From Novosphingobium flavum (GTDB taxonomy: Bacteria; Pseudomonadota; Alphaproteobacteria; Sphingomonadales; Sphingomonadaceae), in NCBI RefSeq assembly GCF_014230315.1, contig NZ_JACLAW010000006.1, forward strand, positions 234,875 through 298,874: DNA of 64,000 bases, in the 5' to 3' direction. Positions 50,916-59,462 of this stretch are shown piece after piece (position 1 is the stretch's first letter; every line of letters begins with the position of its first letter). The notes beneath the pieces were generated by a model that did no database searches, was not told the origin of the DNA, and saw nothing but the letters and a program-made list of their open reading frames with translations. The position numbers were made by a program, and so were the translations under genes.

Positions 50916-53900
50916 CTATTCAGCCGCCAGCAATTGCTCGGCCCCGCCAAGGTCGACGCTGACAAGCCGCGAGATGCCTTTCTCGACCATGGTCACCCCG
51001 AACAGGCGGTGCATGCGGCTCATCGTCACCGCATTGTGAGTGACGATCAGGTAGCGCGTGGCGGTCTGCCGGGTCATCACTTCGAGCAGGTCGCAGAACC
51101 GCTCGATGTTGGCATCGTCGAGCGGGGCGTCGACTTCGTCGAGCACGCAGATCGGGGCCGGGTTGGTCAGGAACAGGGCGAAGATCAGGGCGACGGCGGT
51201 CAGCGCCTGCTCACCGCCGGAAAGCAGGGTGAGCGACTGGAGCCGCTTGCCCGGCGGCTGGGCATAGATCTCCAGCCCGGCTTCCAGCGGATCGTCCGAA
51301 TCGACCAGCGCGAGGTGGGCCTGCCCGCCCTGGAACAGCTGGGTGAACAGCTCGCGGAAATGGCCGTCGACCGCCTCGAAGGCAGCGCGCAGGCGCTCGC
51401 GCCCCTCGCGGTTGAGATTGCCGATCGAGCCGCGCAGGCGGTGGACCGCCTCGGTCAGCTCGGCCTGTTCGGCCACGCTTTCACCGTGGCGCTGCTCGGC
51501 GCTCGCCAGTTCCTCGGCGGCGACGAGGTTGACCGGGCCGATCCGCTCGCGCTCGGCCACCAGCCGGTCCATCGCCGCCGATTCCTCGATCGAGCCGGAA
51601 ACATCGGCGACATCGAAAGCGAAGCGCTCGGGCAGGAGCGGCGGGGGGCACTGGAAGCGCTCGCCCGAAATGCGGCCCATTTCGGCGCGGCGCTCCTCCT
51701 CGTTTTCGGCGCGGGCGGCGGCTCCGGCGCGCAGTTCACGGGCCGTGGCGAGCGCCTCGTTGGCCAGGGCAAAGGCCTGATCGGCGGTGCGCGCGGCCTC
51801 GCTCGCCACTTGCACGGCGGCTTCGGCCTCGGCCAGTTCCTTGCCGATCCGCGCCTTGGTCTGCTCCGCCTCCTCGATCTCGCGCACCAGCGCGGCGGGC
51901 TTGGCGGCGATGATCGCGCGTTCCTCCTCGATCTCCTCGAAGCGACGGCTCATTTCGGCAAGGCGGCGGGCGGCATCGCCAGCCCGGGCCTGCCAGCCCT
52001 TGATGTCCCCGCGCTGGGCCGCCGTGCGTTCGCGCGAGACGGCGAGGCCCTGATCATGCGCGGCAAGGCCCGCGCTGGCCGCCTGCAGGGCCTGCCGCGC
52101 GGCTTCGTTCCTTTGCTGGGAGGCGGCGAGGGCGGCGCGCCCGGCGGCGGGATCGGGCAGGACGGCGCGGCGCTGCTCGGACCCGGCAATCTCGGCCTCG
52201 GCCTGGACCCTCTGGTCGGCAAGGTCAGCGCGGGCCCGGTCCAGTTCCTCGGCGCGGGCGGCGAGGCGGGCCTTGGCCGCTTCGGCCTGATCGAGCGCGC
52301 GCAGGGCCATGCGTTCGGCATCGGCGGCGGCGGAAACGGCGCGTTCCTTCGCCACCAGCGCGGTCTGGACCTCGGCCAGATCGCGCACGGCGGCGGCCTG
52401 CGCGGCCTCGGCCTCGGCGGCGGCGGCGCGCAGCGGGGGCAATTGTTCCTCCAGCGCGGCAAAGCGGTTTTCCGCCTCGAGCCGCGCCGCTTCGGCCGCG
52501 CCTTCGCCGCGCGCGACGAAGCCATCCCAGCGGCGCAGCAGGCCGGTGCGGGTGACCAGCCATTCGCCGGGGGCGAGCGCGCGGCCATCGTCGTCATCGG
52601 CCACGTGGACGAGGGCGAGCCGCGCGGCCAGTTCGGGCGGGCAGGTCGGCACGTGGCGGGCAAGGCTCTCGGCCACGGGCCTCGGCGCCTCGGCGCCAGT
52701 CCAGAACCGCCCGTCCTCGCCCTTGGGGGCGGGGCCGAGGCCGGACTTGGCATCGCGCCCCAGCACGGCGGCGAGCGCGCGTTCATAGCCCGGCGCTGCG
52801 CGCACCTTGTCGAGCGCCGGGGGCAGGCCGTGCTTGGCATTGGCCTGCCGGGCGCGGGCTTCGCGGTCGCGCAGCAGGGCGGCATGTTCGCGCTCGATCC
52901 CGGCGAGGTCGGCCCGCGCGGCGGCCAGCGCACTGGCGGCTCCATCGCGGGCGGCCTGCAGTTCGCTCTTGCGCGCCTGCCCCAGCACGAGTTCCTCGCG
53001 GGCGGCGGCCATACCGCCTTCCGCTGCCAGCAAGGCGGCGCGGGCCGCTTCGAGCGCTGTTTCGGGATCGCCTTCGCGCGACAGGGCGGCGCGCAGCTCG
53101 GTCTGGCGGGCAGCCTCGCCATCGAGGCGGGCAAGGCGGGTGCGGGCGGCTGCCAGTTCGGCATCGGCCACGCGCCATTCGGCCTCGACCCCGGCCTGTT
53201 CGGCCGTGGCCTGGGCCAAGGCCAGTTCGGCGGTTCGCGCCGCGCGGTCGGCATTTTCGAGCGCCATGGCCCGCGCCGGACGTTCGGCCTCGGCGGCGGC
53301 CAAGGCTTCCTCGGAGGCGGCGAGATCCCGTTCCAGCCGGGCGAGGGCCTCGGCGGCATCGCGGGTCAGGCGGTCGGCATCGCCCTTGTCCTCGTCGAGC
53401 CGGCGCTTCTGGCGGTCCAGATCAGCCAGGCGCTGTTCGGCGGCTTCGAGCTGGCTGGTGAGGGTGGCGAGGCGGTGGCCGTGAGCGCTGGCGTCGTCGC
53501 GCCGGTCGGCGAGTTCGTCGCGCGCCTCGGTGAAGCGTTCGGCGGCCGCGTGCTGGGCGGTCTGCGCGGCGGCACTGGCGACCTGCGCCGCGCTGACCCG
53601 CGCCTCGGCCGCCTGCGCTTCCTTGCGCGCGGCCTCGGCGGCGGCGGCGGCATCGCGCCAGCGGGCGAAGACCAGCCGTGCCTCGGCCACGCGGATCTTC
53701 TCGGAAACCGCGGAGTAGCGTTCGGCCGCGCGGGCCTGCCGCCTGAGGACGCCGATCTGCTGGTCCAGCCCGGCCATCAGGTCTTCGAGCCGGGCAAGGT
53801 TGGCCTCGGTCGCGCGCAGCTTCTGCTCGGCGTCCTTGCGGCGCACGTGGAGCCCGGCGATCCCGGCGGCTTCCTCGAGCATCTGGCGCCGCTCGGCCGG

Positions 53901-54341
53901 CTTGGCCGCGATCACCGCGGCGATGCGGCCCTGGCTGACCAGCGCCGGGCTATGCGCCCCGGTGGCGGCATCGGCGAAGACCAGGGCGACATCCTTGGCC
54001 CGCACATCCCGCCCGTTGACGCGGTAGGCGCTGCCTGCCCCGCGCTCGATCCGGCGGACGACCTCGAGTTCCTCGCCCTGGCTGTCCGCCGCGCTCAGCA
54101 CCACCTCGGCAAAGTCGCGCGGGGGGCGCTGGGCGGTGCCGGCGAAGATCACGTCTTCCATCCCGCCGCCGCGCATCGACTTGGCCGAGCTTTCGCCCAT
54201 GACCCAGCGGATCGCTTCGAGCAGGTTGGACTTGCCGCAGCCGTTGGGGCCGACGACACCGGTGAGGCCGGGCTCGATGCGCAGTTCGGCAGGCTCGACG
54301 AAGCTCTTGAAACCGCTGAGCTTCAGCCGCCGGATCTGCAT
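50916..54341 (-). CDS. smc: Chromosome segregation protein SMC
   Basis: A 1141-residue ATPase. Walker A Gly-Pro-Asn-Gly-Cys-Gly-Lys-Ser at 31-38, then a long coiled coil, a hinge near 500-620 and a second coiled coil, ending in the C-terminal signature Leu-Leu-Ser-Gly-Gly-Glu-Gln-Ala-Leu and Walker B Cys-Val-Leu-Asp-Glu-Val-Asp-Ala-Pro-Leu-Asp. SMC with ScpA/ScpB folds and segregates chromosomes. The coiled coils are extremely rich in Ala, Glu and Arg. Convergent with soxR with zero bases between stops. Confidence 0.96.
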   Translation of the reverse strand: MQIRRLKLSGFKSFVEPAELRIEPGLTGVVGPNGCGKSNLLEAIRWVMGESSAKSMRGGGMEDVIFAGTAQRPPRDFAEVVLSAADSQGEELEVVRRIERGAGSAYRVNGRDVRAKDVALVFADAATGAHSPALVSQGRIAAVIAAKPAERRQMLEEAAGIAGLHVRRKDAEQKLRATEANLARLEDLMAGLDQQIGVLRRQARAAERYSAVSEKIRVAEARLVFARWRDAAAAAEAARKEAQAAEARVSAAQVASAAAQTAQHAAAERFTEARDELADRRDDASAHGHRLATLTSQLEAAEQRLADLDRQKRRLDEDKGDADRLTRDAAEALARLERDLAASEEALAAAEAERPARAMALENADRAARTAELALAQATAEQAGVEAEWRVADAELAAARTRLARLDGEAARQTELRAALSREGDPETALEAARAALLAAEGGMAAAREELVLGQARKSELQAARDGAASALAAARADLAGIEREHAALLRDREARARQANAKHGLPPALDKVRAAPGYERALAAVLGRDAKSGLGPAPKGEDGRFWTGAEAPRPVAESLARHVPTCPPELAARLALVHVADDDDGRALAPGEWLVTRTGLLRRWDGFVARGEGAAEAARLEAENRFAALEEQLPPLRAAAAEAEAAQAAAVRDLAEVQTALVAKERAVSAAADAERMALRALDQAEAAKARLAARAEELDRARADLADQRVQAEAEIAGSEQRRAVLPDPAAGRAALAASQQRNEAARQALQAASAGLAAHDQGLAVSRERTAAQRGDIKGWQARAGDAARRLAEMSRRFEEIEEERAIIAAKPAALVREIEEAEQTKARIGKELAEAEAAVQVASEAARTADQAFALANEALATARELRAGAAARAENEEERRAEMGRISGERFQCPPPLLPERFAFDVADVSGSIEESAAMDRLVAERERIGPVNLVAAEELASAEQRHGESVAEQAELTEAVHRLRGSIGNLNREGRERLRAAFEAVDGHFRELFTQLFQGGQAHLALVDSDDPLEAGLEIYAQPPGKRLQSLTLLSGGEQALTAVALIFALFLTNPAPICVLDEVDAPLDDANIERFCDLLEVMTRQTATRYLIVTHNAVTMSRMHRLFGVTMVEKGISRLVSVDLGGAEQLLAAE

Positions 54342-54366
54342 CGTGCCGGGCCCCCTCCCGCCGCGC

Positions 54367-55122
54367 TCAGCTCACGCCGGCGGCTTTCAGCGCCGCGTCG
54401 AGCTCGGCCCAGGTGGCGCCTTCGACCTTGGTGCCGTTGATCAGCAGGGTCGGGGTCGAATCGATGCCCTTGGCGCTGTAGGCCTCGGAATTCTTGGCCA
54501 CGGCCGAGGCCTTGGCAAAGTCGCTCAGGCAGGCCTTCTGCTGGTCCTTCGAGAGGCCGCGCGCGGCGAAGAAATCGGTGAACCCGAGCACTTCGGACAG
54601 GGTGACGAAGCGCTGGTTGTCCGGCAGGGTGCCGAGCTTGTTGGCGGCATCGGCGCCCTTCATCGTGCGCTCGGTCACCTCGTCGTAGTTCTTGTACAGC
54701 TCTTCGGCGAGGGGGAAGAAGGTGTCGGTCCCGCCGCATTCGGCCAGAACGGTCAGCGGAACGTCCTGCGGGTGAATGGCGAAGGAGCGGAATTCGAGGC
54801 TGACCTTGCCGCTGGCGACGTAGTTGTCGACCAGGGTGGGGAAGCCTTCCTGAGCCAGCTTGGCGCAGTGCGGGCAGGACAGCGAGCCATATTCGACCAG
54901 CTTCACCGGAGCGTTGGGATTGCCCATCAGGTAGCCGCCATCTCCGGTGGAGGCGACGACGTCCTTCCACGCCTTGCCGGCGGGCGGGGCGGCGGCGGTG
55001 ACCGGGCCGGACGGGGCGGCGGCGCCCTCGCTCGCGGCGTCCTTCTTGCAGGCGGCGAGGCCTAGCACGAGCGGAGCGATCAGGGCCGTGGCGGTGAGGC
55101 GGACGAGCAGGGTGCGGGTCAT
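54367..55122 (-). CDS. DsbA-family thioredoxin-like lipoprotein
   Basis: A 251-residue protein with lipobox Leu-Gly-Leu-Ala-Ala-Cys (Cys25), a Gly/Ala/Pro linker and a DsbA-type thioredoxin domain with active site Ser-Cys-Pro-His-Cys near 87. It has an alpha-helical insertion and the Thr-Pro-Thr-Leu cis-Pro region near 227. It forms or isomerises disulfides in the envelope. ATG 55122 avoids a non-similar extension. Twenty-five bases from smc on the same strand; a related gene lies 0.1 kb upstream. Confidence 0.87.
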   Translation of the reverse strand: MTRTLLVRLTATALIAPLVLGLAACKKDAASEGAAAPSGPVTAAAPPAGKAWKDVVASTGDGGYLMGNPNAPVKLVEYGSLSCPHCAKLAQEGFPTLVDNYVASGKVSLEFRSFAIHPQDVPLTVLAECGGTDTFFPLAEELYKNYDEVTERTMKGADAANKLGTLPDNQRFVTLSEVLGFTDFFAARGLSKDQQKACLSDFAKASAVAKNSEAYSAKGIDSTPTLLINGTKVEGATWAELDAALKAAGVS

Positions 55123-55241
55123 CGGGGCAACATTCCTCTCGGAGATTTTTGAAGGGAGGCTAGCGAAGCGAGGGAGCGGCGGGAAGGGCGGTTTTCGGCC
55201 AATCTTCGGCAATCCCCGGAAGTGTCCACAGGGCTGGGCGG

Positions 55242-55937
55242 TCAGAGCCGCGCCTTGATCTGCGCCTCCAGCGCGAGCCAGGTGGAGGTGCCGAACAGCG
55301 GGGTGCCGTTCAGCGCGAAGGCGGGGGTGCCCTCGAAGCCGAGCTTGTCGGCCTCTACCGTGTGGGCGACGATCCGGCGGGCGAGCGTCTCGTCGGCCAG
55401 GCAGCGGTCGAGTTCGGGCCGGGCGTAGCCGCGTTTTTCCATGATTTCATAGAGATGGAAATCGCTGGCAATGGCGCGGCGGCGGCTGGCATTGTCTCCC
55501 GTGGTCCAGCGCTGGCGCTGGGCGGCCGAGGCATTGACCATCGGCTGGATCCATTGCGCCTGGCCGCGCAGGAAGGCCGAATGATTGCCGAAGAACTTCG
55601 CCGCGGGGCCGCAATTGGCCAGCTGGGCCACGGTGGCATCGACCGGATCGCGCAGGAAGTGCTTGATTTCGAGCGAAACATTGCCGCCCGCCAGATAGCC
55701 GATCTTGAGCGGGGCATCGGATTCCCGCTCGAAGGCGGCGCAGTGCGGGCAGGTGTAGCTGATCCAGGCCGTGACCCGGATCTTCGCCTTGGGATTGCCC
55801 ATGACATGGGCGCCATCGGGTGTGACCGTGATCGTGGCGGGCCAGTTCGGTGTGGCGGCCGGGGCCGTGACCACGAACAGGGTGAACATCGCGAACAGCG
55901 CGGTGAGGATGGCGACGGGGCGGTAGAAAAAGCGCAT
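55242..55937 (-). CDS. DsbA-family thioredoxin-like protein
   Basis: A 231-residue exported protein with signal peptide (about 1-28), a DsbA/DsbG-like domain with active site Tyr-Thr-Cys-Pro-His-Cys near residue 64, and the cis-Pro segment Gly-Thr-Pro-Ala-Phe near 207. Paralogous in layout to the next gene; both share the Asn-Pro-Lys/Asn-Ala motif before the active site, so they look like a tandem duplication. Role in disulfide exchange is inferred. Confidence 0.86.
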   Translation of the reverse strand: MRFFYRPVAILTALFAMFTLFVVTAPAATPNWPATITVTPDGAHVMGNPKAKIRVTAWISYTCPHCAAFERESDAPLKIGYLAGGNVSLEIKHFLRDPVDATVAQLANCGPAAKFFGNHSAFLRGQAQWIQPMVNASAAQRQRWTTGDNASRRRAIASDFHLYEIMEKRGYARPELDRCLADETLARRIVAHTVEADKLGFEGTPAFALNGTPLFGTSTWLALEAQIKARL

Positions 55938-55960
55938 CTGCGATGGGTTTCCGGTGGCAG

Positions 55961-56494
55961 TCAGTTCTTGTTGGTCTTGCCTGCATCGAGGCTGCGGGCA
56001 AGCGATTCCAGCACGGCGCGCAGTTCGGGATCGCCGATGTCGCGCAGGCTCTCGCCCAGTTCGAGCGGGATCGGGCGGAGCGAGGGCGGGGCCGTGGTCT
56101 GCCCGCCGGCGGGCGGCTTGACCATGCCCTGGCGCAGCTTGACGCGGGACACGGCGTTGTATCCGAAGAAGCGGTTAACCCGTTCTATAATCTCGGGAAT
56201 GACGTGCTGAATCAGCGGGGCGTGGGCCGGCACGACGACCAGCTGCATGGTCCCCTCGCTCTTTTCGCCGGGGGCGAAACGGATCGATTCGGGGGCGCAG
56301 ACCTTGGCATGGTGGGGGCCGACGATCTCGGGCCAGCGGGTGACGACGCTGGACTGGACGAAGCCGAAGCGGCGAAACACGGTGCGGCCGATTTCGGGCA
56401 TGAGATCGGCGATTGCGCGGGCCTGGCCGCCGCGCGGACGCTCGTAGCGGCGGGCTTGCTTGGCTGGGGCCGGGGCTTTGGTCTTGCGGTCCAT
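55961..56494 (-). CDS. DUF721 domain protein
   Basis: A 177-residue protein with a basic N-terminal segment and a DUF721 domain (DciA-like) covering residues about 25-100, including Trp-Pro-Glu-Ile-Val-Gly. DUF721 proteins such as DciA help load replicative helicase. The Pro/Gly-rich tail is longer than usual. ATG 56494. Divergent from mutY, with 44 bases between starts. Confidence 0.8.
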   Translation of the reverse strand: MDRKTKAPAPAKQARRYERPRGGQARAIADLMPEIGRTVFRRFGFVQSSVVTRWPEIVGPHHAKVCAPESIRFAPGEKSEGTMQLVVVPAHAPLIQHVIPEIIERVNRFFGYNAVSRVKLRQGMVKPPAGGQTTAPPSLRPIPLELGESLRDIGDPELRAVLESLARSLDAGKTNKN

Positions 56495-56538
56495 CGTGCA
56501 CGTTGTCCTTAGGGCGGTGCTCATGCCATAGCCGCGCC

Positions 56539-57594
56539 GTGACCGCCAGCGACCTTGAGATTTGCAACGACACTGCAACGGCCTTGCTCGGCTGGTACGA
56601 TGCCCATGCCCGCAAACTGCCGTGGCGCGCGCCGCCCGGAGCGCCGCCGACCGAGCCCTACCGGGTCTGGCTGTCGGAAGTGATGCTCCAGCAGACCACT
56701 GTGGCGGCGGTGAAATCCTACTTCGAGAAGTTCACCTCGGCCTGGCCGACGGTGATGGATCTGGCCGCTGCCGACGAGGCGGAGGTGATGGCCGCCTGGG
56801 CGGGGCTGGGCTATTATGCGCGGGCGCGCAACCTGATCGCCTGTGCCCGCGAAGTGGCGGGGCGGGGCGGGGTCTTTCCTGATAGCGAGGAGGGCCTGCG
56901 CGCGCTGCCGGGGCTGGGAGCCTATACGGCGGCGGCGGTGGCGGCGATCGCTTTCGGGCGGCGGGCCGTGGTGGTCGACGCCAATGTCGAACGGGTGGTG
57001 GCGCGGCTCTTCGCGGTGGAGGCGGCCTTGCCGGCTGCGCGGGGGGAGATTCGCGCGCTGGCGGACCGGATCACGCCGGACGAGCGGGCGGGGGATTTTG
57101 CGCAAGGCATGATGGACCTTGGCGCCACGGTCTGCACCGCGCGGGCGCCCAAGTGCCTGATCTGCCCGCTGGCGGGGTCTTGCGCCGGGCGGGCGAGCGG
57201 GGCGCCGGAGCGGTTTCCGGTCAAGGCGGCCAAGGCGGCGCGGCCCGAGCGCAAGGGGCGGGCCTTCTGGATCGAGCGGGACGAGCGGGTCTGGCTGGTG
57301 CGGCGGCCGGGCAAGGGCATGCTCGGCGGGATGCGCGCCTTGCCCGACGATGGCTGGTCGGCGCGGAGCGACGGTTCGGGGGCGGCGCCGCTGGGCTGCG
57401 CGTGGCGGGCGGCGGGGCAGGTCAGCCATGGCTTCACCCATTTCTCGCTGGTGCTATCGGTCAGCCGGGCGCGGCTGGATGACGGCGATCCGCCGGGCGC
57501 GGGCGAATGGTGGGACATTGCGCGGATTGCCGAGGCGGGCCTGCCGACCCTGTTCGCGCGCGCGGCCGCGCGGGTTACCGGTGGAGGCGAGTGA
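56539..57594 (+). CDS. mutY: A/G-specific adenine glycosylase MutY
   Basis: A 351-residue DNA repair enzyme that removes adenine from 8-oxoG:A pairs. GTG start. HhH-GPD domain: Glu in Leu-Gln-Gln-Thr near 52, Leu-Pro-Gly-Leu-Gly-Ala-Tyr-Thr-Ala near 130 and catalytic Asp in Val-Asp-Ala-Asn-Val-Glu-Arg near 152. The [4Fe-4S] cluster Cys-X6-Cys-X2-Cys-X5-Cys lies near 198-214. A C-terminal NUDIX-like domain reads 8-oxoG. Continues directly into nudC. Confidence 0.95.
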   Translation: MTASDLEICNDTATALLGWYDAHARKLPWRAPPGAPPTEPYRVWLSEVMLQQTTVAAVKSYFEKFTSAWPTVMDLAAADEAEVMAAWAGLGYYARARNLIACAREVAGRGGVFPDSEEGLRALPGLGAYTAAAVAAIAFGRRAVVVDANVERVVARLFAVEAALPAARGEIRALADRITPDERAGDFAQGMMDLGATVCTARAPKCLICPLAGSCAGRASGAPERFPVKAAKAARPERKGRAFWIERDERVWLVRRPGKGMLGGMRALPDDGWSARSDGSGAAPLGCAWRAAGQVSHGFTHFSLVLSVSRARLDDGDPPGAGEWWDIARIAEAGLPTLFARAAARVTGGGE

Positions 57595-57595
57595 T

Positions 57596-58474
57596 ATGAC
57601 TGACGGGCTCTCGATCCTCTTTTCCGGCTCGCCGCTTGACCGGGCCGACCCGGTGCGGACCGATCCGGAGCGGCTGGCGGCCTTGCAGGCGGAGGGGCGG
57701 TTCCTGCGGCTCGACGGGCTGCGCCCGGTGGTCGAACAGGGGCGGCTCGGCTGGGATGGGCTGCCCGGCGCGGCGGCGGAGGCGGTGTTCCTCGGGCTCG
57801 GGCCGGACGGACGCGGGCATTTCGCCGTGGTGACGGCCGGCCTGGCCGGGGCGCTCGGCCCGGCCGATGCGGCCTTGTGGGAGGCGCTGGCCCTGCTCCC
57901 GCCGGAAGAGGTTGCCATCTATGGCACGGCGCGTTCGCTGCTGAACTGGCACGCGCGGCACCGGTTCTGTTCGTGCTGCGGCGGGCCGACCGGGGCGGCC
58001 AAGGGCGGCTGGCAGCGGGATTGCCCGGCTTGCGGCACCCAGCACTTTCCCCGCACCGATCCGGTGACGATCATGATCGTCGAGCACGAGGGGCGCCTGC
58101 TGCTTGGCCGCCAGCCGCGCTTCGCCGCCGGGATGTACACCGCGCTGGCCGGCTTCGTTGAACCGGGCGAGACGGTGGAGGAAGCGGTTGCCCGTGAGGT
58201 GTTCGAAGAAGCCGGGGTGCGGGTGCGCGACGTTTGCTATGTGACCAGCCAGCCGTGGCCCTTTCCTTCGTCGCTCATGATCGCCTGCCATGCCCATGCC
58301 GACGATGCGGCGATCACGGTCGATGCCACCGAACTGGAAGATGCGCGCTGGTTCACCCGTGAGGAGGTGACGGCGGCGCTGGGCGGCGGCGAGGGCGTGC
58401 CGTTTCTGGCCCCGGCGCCGCGCGCCGTGGCGCGCCAGTTGCTCAATTGGTGGGTGCGGCGGGGACCGGCCTGA
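57596..58474 (+). CDS. nudC: NAD(+) diphosphatase (NudC)
   Basis: A 292-residue Nudix hydrolase. Zn site Cys-Ser-Cys-Cys-Gly near 124 and Cys-Pro-Ala-Cys-Gly near 143. The Nudix box runs Gly-Phe-Val-Glu-Pro-Gly-Glu-Thr-Val-Glu-Glu-Ala-Val-Ala-Arg-Glu-Val-Phe-Glu-Glu near 185-204, and NADH-specific Ser-Gln-Pro-Trp-Pro-Phe-Pro-Ser-Ser near 220. It splits NAD(H) or removes the NAD cap from RNA. ATG 57596 begins one base after the mutY stop. Confidence 0.94.
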   Translation: MTDGLSILFSGSPLDRADPVRTDPERLAALQAEGRFLRLDGLRPVVEQGRLGWDGLPGAAAEAVFLGLGPDGRGHFAVVTAGLAGALGPADAALWEALALLPPEEVAIYGTARSLLNWHARHRFCSCCGGPTGAAKGGWQRDCPACGTQHFPRTDPVTIMIVEHEGRLLLGRQPRFAAGMYTALAGFVEPGETVEEAVAREVFEEAGVRVRDVCYVTSQPWPFPSSLMIACHAHADDAAITVDATELEDARWFTREEVTAALGGGEGVPFLAPAPRAVARQLLNWWVRRGPA

Positions 58475-58625
58475 ACCGATTTGTCCCGGTACGCCGATCT
58501 GACACTATTCGATCGCCCCATAACTTCGATATTATTACCGCGTGCCGCTGACCTGTTCTAAGGCGGTGGCCGGTTGGGCGACGAGCGCGCAGGGGGCGCG
58601 GGCGGCCGGACCGTTCGGGGGCTGC

Positions 58626-59312
58626 ATGGGGCGCAAGAACTGGGCAATCAATGCGATCGCGGCTGCGACCGGCCTGACGATCGCGGCGGGCCCGGCCCGG
58701 GCCACCGAGACCGACCAGCAGATCTGGCTGACCTCCAACAATTCGGTCGATCTTGGCGAGGTGACCGTCGCGCTCGACTTCAACACCCGCCTGACCGAAC
58801 ACATCAAGCGGATGAGCCAGGAAAACGCCCGGTTCACGGTGTCCTATCGGCTCAATCCGCACATCGCCATCGGTGGCGGCTATTTCTTTGGCTATGCCGA
58901 ATTGCCCGACGTGCCCGACATCGTGGAGCATCGCGGCTTCGAGCAGGTTACGCTTTCGCTGGGCGGCCTGCCCAAGGGGCAATCGCTAGGCGCGCGGACC
59001 CGGATCGAGCAGCGTTTCCGCCGCGACGAGAACGAGATGGGGCTGCGCGCCTATGAACAGGTGCGCTTCCAGGCGCCGCTGCGCGGCAAGCTTTCGGGCA
59101 TCGCGGTGGTCGAGGCGGCCTATAATCTCAACGACACCGAATGGGGCCAGCATGCCGGGTTCAGCGCCCTGCGCGGGGCGCTCAGCCTAAGCCTGCCGGT
59201 GACGCGCCACATCAGCGTGCAGCCGGGCTATTCGGGCCAGTATGTCATCCGCTGGCATGCGGAGGGCAGGTTTTACCACGCCTATATGTTCAACGTGGTG
59301 TTCAAGGGCTGA
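58626..59312 (+). CDS. DUF2490 outer-membrane protein (hypothetical)
   Basis: A 228-residue protein with a signal peptide (about 1-30, ending Ala-Arg-Ala) and alternating amphipathic strands of a beta-barrel, ending Phe-Lys-Gly. DUF2490-type features: Leu-Asp-Phe-Asn-Thr-Arg-Leu near 51 and Thr-Arg-Ile-Glu-Gln-Arg-Phe near 124. ATG 58626 gives a clean signal; an upstream ATG adds a non-signal extension. The gap before it (58475-58625) probably holds its promoter, and 59313-59462 has no gene. Confidence 0.78.
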   Translation: MGRKNWAINAIAAATGLTIAAGPARATETDQQIWLTSNNSVDLGEVTVALDFNTRLTEHIKRMSQENARFTVSYRLNPHIAIGGGYFFGYAELPDVPDIVEHRGFEQVTLSLGGLPKGQSLGARTRIEQRFRRDENEMGLRAYEQVRFQAPLRGKLSGIAVVEAAYNLNDTEWGQHAGFSALRGALSLSLPVTRHISVQPGYSGQYVIRWHAEGRFYHAYMFNVVFKG

Positions 59313-59462
59313 GGGGGCGGGCCATAGCGCGCGGCCTTGGGCAAGCTCAGGCTGAGCGGGATTTGGTGCCTGGGCGGAGAATGATGGCTCTCCCGACATT
59401 CCAGTCGGCAGCCTTTGTGCAGCGGGGTAGCCGCGAGCGGGCAATCGTTCAGGCTGGCAATA

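Noticed and set aside
50934..54440. 1168-codon plus-strand frame opposite smc
   Set aside because: Shadow of smc with low-complexity Gly/Ala/Arg composition and no motifs.
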